From Arthrobacter sp. Alg241-R88 (GTDB lineage: Bacteria; Actinomycetota; Actinomycetes; Actinomycetales; Micrococcaceae), in assembly GCF_900537115.1 (NCBI RefSeq), contig NZ_UNRG01000001.1, positions 807,121-871,120 of the forward strand: DNA of 64,000 nt. Direction: 5' to 3'. Below, piece by piece: positions 53,963 to 64,000 of this stretch (its first letter is position 1; each line of letters begins with the position of its first letter). The notes below the pieces were generated by a model that worked only from the letters and a program-made list of their open reading frames with translations, was not told where the DNA came from and did not search any database. The translations under genes and the position numbers were made by a program.

Positions 53963-54859
53963 CTAGAACCTCTGATCCTCCAGTGGCGCGAAGCCTTTGC
54001 CGCGGAGGCCGGTGGTAAAGGACCTGGCCCAGCCCAGGAACCCGGGAAGGTCCCGACGCTGGGCAAAATAGCCCAGGTAGCCGCCGACGTCGGCCACAAA
54101 GGACCGGACGCGGAAATAGCGGCGGATCAGGTAGCCGCGGTTCCGGTAGTAGTAATACCGCTTGAAGGCGGACTCCGGAACAATGACGTGCCAGCGGGCC
54201 CCGAATACGTGCTGTGTCTCGGAAAAAGCGTGCGGATGCGTGATTGCGGTTGTGGTCACCGTGCCGAAGCGGACGCCCGCCTTGCGGAGTCGGATGGTGA
54301 AATCCACCTCGTCGCCCCGGATGAACAGGCGCATGTCCGGCAGGCCCACCTTGAAGAAGACGTCAGAACGGATCAGGGCGCCGTTAAAGAAGTGTCCGTC
54401 GTTCGGAAGGAAGCCGATCTTCTCCACCTCGGCACGGCTGTGCGTGACCTTGCCGTCCAGGCGGAAGAAAAAGGAAAGCCGGTCCGGCTGGCCGGGCGCT
54501 GTCACCAAGGGGACTACCGCCTCCAGGTCGCGCGCCTCAGCCTCCAGGAGCAGCGTCGCGAGGCATTCAGGATCGGCCGGCTCGGCGTCGTCGTCCATCA
54601 TCCAGATCCATTTGGCGCCGCTGGCAACCGCCTTGAGCGCAGCCAGGGAGAAGCCGCCCGCGCCGCCGAGGTTTGCTTCGGAACGGACGTAGTCAACGTT
54701 CGGATGCTTCGCGGCCACGTCCAGTGCCGGGGTTTTGCCGCTGTCCACCAGGCAGATCGTGTCCACCGCTGCCGTCTGGTTGTTGATCGAATCCAGCAGG
54801 ACAGCAAGTTCTTTCGGCCGGTCAAACGTCACGGCGGCAACTGCTATGCGGGGGGTCAT
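53963..54859 (-). CDS. Family 2 glycosyltransferase
   Basis: This GT-A transferase of about 298 residues has the nucleotide-sugar part at about 1-120 (IAVAAVTFDRPKELAVLLDS, then NLGGAGGFSLAALKAV). The metal motif DDD is in WIWMMDDDAEPAD, and the acceptor-side RGDEVDFTIRLRKAG carries the catalytic Asp. The layout recalls galactofuranosyl- or rhamnosyltransferases, but donor and acceptor are not certain. The ATG at 54859 has AAAGGA 9 nt upstream. It converges on the WecB/TagA-type gene. Confidence 0.85.
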   Translation of the reverse strand: MTPRIAVAAVTFDRPKELAVLLDSINNQTAAVDTICLVDSGKTPALDVAAKHPNVDYVRSEANLGGAGGFSLAALKAVASGAKWIWMMDDDAEPADPECLATLLLEAEARDLEAVVPLVTAPGQPDRLSFFFRLDGKVTHSRAEVEKIGFLPNDGHFFNGALIRSDVFFKVGLPDMRLFIRGDEVDFTIRLRKAGVRFGTVTTTAITHPHAFSETQHVFGARWHVIVPESAFKRYYYYRNRGYLIRRYFRVRSFVADVGGYLGYFAQRRDLPGFLGWARSFTTGLRGKGFAPLEDQRF

Positions 54860-55146
54860 GGGGGGTCCTTTCAGCATGGCTGACAGGGATTTCCCCGCTC
54901 GCGATGCGCCAGTGTGGCGCGAAGCCATGATGCTGTTGGCGCTAGTATCTTTGACTAGAGTCCACTGTAATACAGCCCTGTAAGGCACCGCGTACAAGAA
55001 AAAACGCACTGCCTGCTGCGCGCTCGGCGACGGAGAAGTTTCATTTATCGAAGAACAGATTCCCGGCCAGTGAGCCCATCGACCACGGACCATCCACACA
55101 CACGGTTGTCCGGCTTCAGCAACACCTTTGAAACGGCCATCGCCCC

Positions 55147-56259
55147 ATGATCATGTACCTGTTGATGGGGCTCACCGCTGCGGTGGTGTCCTATTTTGCC
55201 ACCTGGGGTGCCCGGATCGTCGGCCACCGGCTCGAGCTGCACCTGCCCATCCGCAGCCGGGACATGCATTCCATTCCCGTGTCGCGGCTGGGGGGCGTGG
55301 CCATCTTCCTTGGAATCCTGGTGGCGCTCATCGTGGCCAGCCAGTCCTTCTTTGTTAAGGACATCTACCGGAACAACTTCTCGCCCTGGGGCGTGCTCGC
55401 CGGTGCGGCCGTCATCGTCCTGGTGGGCGTTGCGGATGACCTGCTGGACATCCGCTGGTGGGTGAAGCTGATTGGCCAAAGCGCCGCGGGCCTCACAGTG
55501 GCCATCTGGGGAGTCCAGATGACCATTGTCCCGTGGGTTCCTGAGCCCATCTACCTGGAAAACGAGACCCTCCGGGTAGTGCTGACCGCCGGCCTCATCG
55601 TCACCACCATGAACGCCTTTAACTTCATTGATGGCCTGGACGGGCTGGCGGCCGGAGTGGCGGTCATCGGTGGTACGGCCTTCTTCTTCACGGCGTATTG
55701 GGTCCACCGCAACGCCGTGCTGCTGGACTACTCGGATCTCGCCACCTTGATTACCGCTGTCCTGGTGGGCAGCTGCCTGGGCTTCCTGCCCCACAACTGG
55801 TTTCCGTCCAAGATCTTTATGGGTGACTCCGGGGCAATGCTGATCGGTTTGCTGATGGCCTCGGCCGGCGTGGTGTCCACAGGCCAGATCACCTCGGGCC
55901 TTTACGACCGGGCCAACGGTATCTCCACGGTGATACCCATCCTGCTTCCGTTCGCAGTGCTCTTCCTGCCGCTGCTGGACCTTGGCTTAGCGGTGGTCCG
56001 GCGCACTGCCCGGGGCCGTTCGCCCTGGTCCGCAGACCGGGGCCACCTGCACCACAAGCTGCTGGACATCGGCTACTCGCACCGCACCGCCGTCATCCTG
56101 ATGTACCTCTGGACCGGCATCCTGTCCTTCGGGGGACTGGCCTTCGCGATCTTCCCCTGGCAGATCGTGCTGTCCGTCGACATCTTCGCCACGCTGGTGA
56201 TGGGCCTCATCACCGCCTGGCCGTATCTTTCCCGGCGGGGCGAGGAAACCCGGGCGTAA
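55147..56259 (+). CDS. wecA: Undecaprenyl-phosphate sugar-1-phosphate transferase (WecA/TagO type)
   Basis: This membrane enzyme of 370 residues begins lipid-linked cell-surface polymer synthesis by moving a HexNAc-1-phosphate to a polyprenyl phosphate. About eleven helices are present. Motifs include VGVADDLLDIRWW, MNAFNFIDGLDGLAAG, SKIFMGDSGAMLIG and the His motif DRGHLHHKLLDIGYSH. A wecA gene directly before the atp operon is the usual actinobacterial order. The 287 bp upstream contain TTGACT near 54952 and no gene. Confidence 0.93.
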   Translation: MIMYLLMGLTAAVVSYFATWGARIVGHRLELHLPIRSRDMHSIPVSRLGGVAIFLGILVALIVASQSFFVKDIYRNNFSPWGVLAGAAVIVLVGVADDLLDIRWWVKLIGQSAAGLTVAIWGVQMTIVPWVPEPIYLENETLRVVLTAGLIVTTMNAFNFIDGLDGLAAGVAVIGGTAFFFTAYWVHRNAVLLDYSDLATLITAVLVGSCLGFLPHNWFPSKIFMGDSGAMLIGLLMASAGVVSTGQITSGLYDRANGISTVIPILLPFAVLFLPLLDLGLAVVRRTARGRSPWSADRGHLHHKLLDIGYSHRTAVILMYLWTGILSFGGLAFAIFPWQIVLSVDIFATLVMGLITAWPYLSRRGEETRA

Positions 56260-56268
56260 CCCCTGTGC

Positions 56269-56294
56269 AGAAATATTTCTATCTCATGTAGAAT
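56269..56294 (+). promoter_or_regulatory. Candidate promoter of the atp operon with 12-bp palindrome
   Basis: AGAAATATTTCT (56269-56280) is a perfect palindrome, followed by TAGAAT (56289-56294) as a possible -10 box. It lies just after wecA and ahead of the first small membrane gene of the ATP synthase cluster. A good -35 box is not visible. Confidence 0.35.
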
Positions 56295-56296
56295 TT

Positions 56297-56318
56297 AGGG
56301 GCAGCCAAAGCTGCCCCT
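56297..56318 (+). terminator. Hairpin after wecA
   Basis: AGGGGCAGC pairs with GCTGCCCCT around CAAA, 37 nt after the wecA stop. No U-run follows. It could end wecA transcription or sit at the 5' end of the atp mRNA. Confidence 0.45.
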
Positions 56319-56368
56319 CCAACCTGCCTTCTGGCTAACCGCCTCTTGGTGCCGACGATTGGGATCGA

Positions 56369-56851
56369 ATGACCTCCAACGCCGAGTCCGGACCTGCGTC
56401 CGGCAACTCACCCGTTGGTGCTTCCGGACCCACCAAATCGCTCTGGCTGCATCTCTTGCGGGTCAGTGCCCTCGCCGGCGCGGCAGCGTTAGTTGTCTGT
56501 TCCGTGATCGCCCTTCCGCTTAACGGCGCTAAAGGGGCTCTGTCCAGCGCCTTCGGGGGAGTGCTGGTGATGCTGTTCTTTGGCATCAGCCTCCTGGTAG
56601 GCCACTACGTCGGCCGGAACAATCCGTCCGGTGCTATCGGCGTGTTCGTCGCCACCTATTTCATTAAGGTCGTGGGTTTCGCGGCGGTCCTGTTTGTCAT
56701 GGGCACCCCGGAGTGGCTGCACGAACGCTGGTTCCTGATCGGCGCCGTCAGCGCTGTTGTCCTGTGGCAGGCTGCCGAAATTTGCGGTTTCAGCAAAGCC
56801 CGCCTCCAGATCTACAACGATCCAGAAACCAAGGAAAACCGCGATGCGTGA
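56369..56851 (+). CDS. ATP synthase AtpI-like membrane protein
   Basis: This protein of 160 residues has four hydrophobic helices (ALAGAAALVVCSVIALPL, SAFGGVLVMLFFGISLLVGHYVG, GVFVATYFIKVVGFAAVLFVMG, FLIGAVSAVVLWQAAEICGF). Size, topology and place before atpB fit AtpI-type proteins, which aid c-ring assembly. Sequence resemblance is moderate, so the call rests partly on position. Its end overlaps the next small gene by 8 nt. Confidence 0.65.
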   Translation: MTSNAESGPASGNSPVGASGPTKSLWLHLLRVSALAGAAALVVCSVIALPLNGAKGALSSAFGGVLVMLFFGISLLVGHYVGRNNPSGAIGVFVATYFIKVVGFAAVLFVMGTPEWLHERWFLIGAVSAVVLWQAAEICGFSKARLQIYNDPETKENRDA

Positions 56852-57182
56852 TCCAGGCAAGCCAAGCGAAGGCACCAACGGCACGGGCCGGTCATCCGGC
56901 TCTGCCCCCGGTGTATCACGCGACGGAACCAGCGGCGGATACAACGCCGGCATGGCCGTGTTCAGCTACATCATTGGCGGAATCATCGTCTGGAGTTTGA
57001 TAGGGTGGGGACTGGATTACGTGTGGGGAACGCGCTGGATTGTGCTCGCAGGCGCTCTGCTTGGAGCCGTCGGAGGTTTCTACCTTTCCCACATGCATGG
57101 CCTTACCAGTTCTCGCAAAAATGCTGGGGAGCGCCATGCTGCCAGCGGGCCGTCCCAGGACGGCGACACTAATGCCAAATAA
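56844..57182 (+). CDS. AtpZ/AtpI family protein
   Basis: This protein of about 112 residues has two hydrophobic helices (GMAVFSYIIGGIIVWSLIGW and WIVLAGALLGAVGGFYLSHM) between polar ends. This is the AtpZ layout, proposed to import Mg2+ or Ca2+ or aid Fo assembly. AAGGA lies 8 nt before the ATG at 56844. It overlaps the previous gene and precedes atpB by 81 nt. Confidence 0.7.
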   Translation: MRDPGKPSEGTNGTGRSSGSAPGVSRDGTSGGYNAGMAVFSYIIGGIIVWSLIGWGLDYVWGTRWIVLAGALLGAVGGFYLSHMHGLTSSRKNAGERHAASGPSQDGDTNAK

Positions 57183-57263
57183 TTTCACAGGGGGAACAGC
57201 AGGCCGTCAGGCTGCCGGTCCCCGCCCAACGCCCAATGATGGACACTGCAGAGAGGAAACGCG

Positions 57264-58064
57264 TTGATCGCGCTTGCGCTCCCGGCCCAAGATTCAGGAG
57301 AGTTTACTCCTCCTGGTATTAACGAAATGCATTTGCCGGCAATCCTGCCGTGGGGTGCCGCAGAAGGATTCTCCAAGCAGATGCTGCTGGTCCTCCTCTC
57401 TGTTGTCTTTATCGCCGTCTTCTTCGTGCTCGCCGCACGCAAGCAGCAGCTGGTACCCGGCAAGCTCCAGTTCGCCGGCGAAGCCGCCTACGGCTTCGTC
57501 CGCAACGGAATCGCCAAGGACATCATCGGCGGCAGGGACTTCATCAAGTACGTCCCGCTGTTGTTCAGCCTCTTCTTCTTCATCCTGGTGAACAACATCT
57601 ACGGCGCCATCCCGTTCTTCCAGCTCCCCACGTTCTCACACGTCGGCGGCGCGTATGTGCTGGCGGGCATCGTCTACTTCACCTGGATCGCCATCGGCGT
57701 CAAGAAGAACGGACTCCGTTACTTCAAGCTGGCCACCGTGCCCTCCGGTGTCCCCTGGTACATCCTCCCGATCGTTATCCCGATCGAGATCATTTCCAAC
57801 TTCATCGTCCGTCCGGTTACGCACAGCCTCCGTCTGTTCGCAACCATGCTCGCAGGACACCTCATCGTGATGATCGCCGGCTATGGCATCGAGTTCCTTA
57901 TCATGCAGGAGAACATCCTGCTCAAGGGAACCTCGCTCCTGGTCCTGGCAGGCGCCATCGCCATGTACATGCTTGAAGCCCTGATCATGGTCCTGCAGGC
58001 CTACGTCTTTACCCTGCTGACAGCGATCTACATCGAAGGCGCACTTCACGCCGACAGCCACTAG
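57264..58064 (+). CDS. atpB: F1Fo ATP synthase subunit a
   Basis: Subunit a forms the proton half-channels against the c-ring. The 266-residue protein has the essential Arg in the helix [18 protein letters not shown]. Other helices, such as [20 protein letters not shown], are complete. The start is TTG at 57264, with AGAGGAAA upstream. Genes then follow in the standard order atpE, F, H, A, G, D. Confidence 0.96.
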   Translation: MIALALPAQDSGEFTPPGINEMHLPAILPWGAAEGFSKQMLLVLLSVVFIAVFFVLAARKQQLVPGKLQFAGEAAYGFVRNGIAKDIIGGRDFIKYVPLLFSLFFFILVNNIYGAIPFFQLPTFSHVGGAYVLAGIVYFTWIAIGVKKNGLRYFKLATVPSGVPWYILPIVIPIEIISNFIVRPVTHSLRLFATMLAGHLIVMIAGYGIEFLIMQENILLKGTSLLVLAGAIAMYMLEALIMVLQAYVFTLLTAIYIEGALHADSH

Positions 58065-58144
58065 GCACCCCTAAGCTTCCCCTCGCGGGGATGATAGCAA
58101 CCCAAACAACCTGCCACATGGGTGGCATCTTGAAAGGAAGAAAA

Positions 58145-58363
58145 ATGGAAGGCACCATTAACGGCTCCCTCAACCTCATCGGCTATGGCCTCTCGGCCAT
58201 CGGCGGTGGTATCGGTGTGGGTCTCGTGTTCGCCGCTTACATCAACGGCGTTGCCCGCCAGCCGGAAGCACAGCGCGTGCTGCAGCCGATCGCATTCCTC
58301 GGCCTTGCGCTGACCGAAGCCCTCGCCATCCTGGGTCTCGTCTTCGCCTTCGTTCTTAGCTAG
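58145..58363 (+). CDS. atpE: F1Fo ATP synthase subunit c
   Basis: This 72-residue hairpin protein forms the rotor ring. The proton-carrying residue is E58 in [11 protein letters not shown]. The glycine-rich first helix is [19 protein letters not shown], and the loop is RQPEAQ. A Glu without Na+-site residues indicates H+ coupling. The ATG at 58145 has AAAGGAAG upstream. Confidence 0.97.
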   Translation: MEGTINGSLNLIGYGLSAIGGGIGVGLVFAAYINGVARQPEAQRVLQPIAFLGLALTEALAILGLVFAFVLS

Positions 58364-58413
58364 TCCTTCGGAACTTAGCGAACATTCAGAACCGAGTAGA
58401 TAAGGACGGGTGA

Positions 58414-58967
<554 letters not shown>

Positions 58968-58968
<1 letters not shown>

Positions 58969-59795
58969 TGGCAGGCGTATCGAGCGAATCGCTGGCAACA
59001 GGGCTGGCCGAGTTGGAAGCCAAGCTTCCGACGGCGTCACTGCAGCTGGCAAAGGAACTCTTCGGAATTCTGGGAATGGTGGACAGCTCGGCTGGCTTGC
59101 GCCGCGCCCTGACTGACCCGTCCCGCAATGGTGACGAAAAGTCGGCGCTGGTCAGGCAGCTGGTTGGCGGAAAAGTCTCCGCTGATGCTGCAGAGATCGC
59201 GGGCGGACTGGCCAGCTCACGCTGGGCAACCGCACGGGATATCGGCGATGCACTCGAGACTCTTGCCGCAACGGTGGTCATTTCCGTTGCTGAAAACAAG
59301 TCGGCCGTTTCTGCCTCCGGAATCTCTGGCCTGGAGGAGCTGGAGAACGATCTGTTCTCCTTCAACCAGGCCGTTGCCTCCAACCACGAGGTACAACGTG
59401 CTCTGTCCGAACCGCAGGCCAGCGCTGCAGCCAAGGCAACCCTGGCCGAGAAGCTGGTGCCCGGCGTGAGCGAGGAAGCAAAGGTCCTCATCACGCAGGC
59501 GGTCACCCAGCCCCGCGGCATCAAGCCCACCCGGCTGGTGGAACGGTTCGCCGAACTGGCGGCCAAGCGGCAGCAGCGTTGGATTGCGACGGTCAGCGTG
59601 ACCCGTCCCCTGACACCGACGCAGCTTGCACGCCTCCAGGCGGGCCTGAATGCAATGTACGGGCGGGAACTGAAGGTCAACGTCAATGTTGACCCGGCAC
59701 TCATTGGCGGCATCCGCGTCCAGGTCGGTGACGAAGTGCTCGACGCTTCGGTCATCACCCGCCTGGGCGAGCTTCAGCGCCAGCTGGCCGGCTAG
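58968..59795 (+). CDS. atpH: F1Fo ATP synthase subunit delta
   Basis: Delta links the stalk to the top of F1. The 275 residues exceed the roughly 180 of E. coli, with extra sequence in the N-terminal half, as is common in actinobacteria. The C-terminal part ([41 protein letters not shown]) is typical. It overlaps atpF by 1 nt. Confidence 0.94.
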
Positions 59796-59877
59796 CCGGA
59801 CAAGCACAACAAAACTGATAGAAACCCCGGTCATCGTGAACAACGGTGATCACAAAACAGGAGAGCAGGGACTGCAG

Positions 59878-61515
<1,638 letters not shown>

Positions 61516-61588
61516 TTCCACCGACCGGGTGTGCCGGGCCCACAGGGTCCGGCACACCCGGTCTACGGAATGTTAGGAAAGGATAAGT

Positions 61589-64000
<2,412 letters not shown>

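Overview
This 64 kb window is chromosomal DNA from a high-GC actinobacterium. Protein similarity and gene order point to the Micrococcaceae (Arthrobacter/Pseudarthrobacter type). Supporting features are the fused Kgd-type 2-oxoglutarate decarboxylase, the SigR/RsrA thiol-stress pair, a SAM-IV riboswitch, a 24-residue bL37-like ribosomal protein, the wecA-atp order and an Arg/Asp/Asn-rich insertion in Rho. Genes are densely packed, with many 1-4 nt stop/start overlaps. I see no insertion sequence, prophage, CRISPR array or other sign of recent transfer.

Layout. 0-3.8 kb: M23 envelope hydrolase, smpB, ssrA (tmRNA, with a SigR-type promoter in front) and an HtrA-like protease. 3.8-8.5 kb, mainly minus strand: an unknown small protein, a dtxR-crcB-crcB operon, a methyltransferase, and a SufS-like cysteine desulfurase behind a SAM-IV riboswitch. 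8.5-13.9 kb: the doxX-aroA-rsgA-hisN operon faces sigR-rsrA, and bL37 follows. 14-16.1 kb: a PadR/DUF4097 pair with a candidate operator and an SGNH-like protein. 16.3-20.1 kb: kgd. 20.6-23 kb: two CNNM/CorC-type membrane proteins. 23.1-26.4 kb: a zinc uptake operon (znuA-znuC-znuB) under a 41-bp palindrome, with a Zur-like Fur-family gene converging on it. 26.5-30.8 kb: metallo-hydrolase, cysteine desulfhydrase-like enzyme, rhodanese, alcohol dehydrogenase and HIT protein. 30.9-34.9 kb: the giant helicase hrpA. 35-37.6 kb: a small membrane protein divergent from a GlxA-type regulator, then an M4 protease paired with its emfourin-type inhibitor. 37.8 kb: tRNA-Arg(CCG). 38-40.9 kb: a flavin-based electron-transfer module (RnfD/FNR fusion, ApbE, FMN-binding lipoprotein).

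41-53.9 kb, plus strand: argS-lysA-hom-thrC-thrB (aspartate-family amino acids), then rho, prfA-prmC-tsaC and a WecB/TagA glycosyltransferase. A GT2 glycosyltransferase follows on the minus strand. 55.1-64 kb: wecA, two small AtpI/AtpZ-like membrane proteins and the F1Fo ATP synthase genes atpB-E-F-H-A-G-D. atpD is cut by the window end just short of its stop.

The main regulatory themes are thiol stress (SigR-type sites at sigR and ssrA), metal homeostasis (Zur-like, DtxR-like and a znu palindrome), sulfur/SAM control (SAM-IV) and trans-translation (smpB/ssrA). Most genes are well-known families. The less charted parts are the flavinylation module, the cytosolic M4/emfourin pair, an SGNH-like protein without the usual catalytic residues, and several strong palindromes in promoter regions. 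I found no clearly undescribed multi-gene system.
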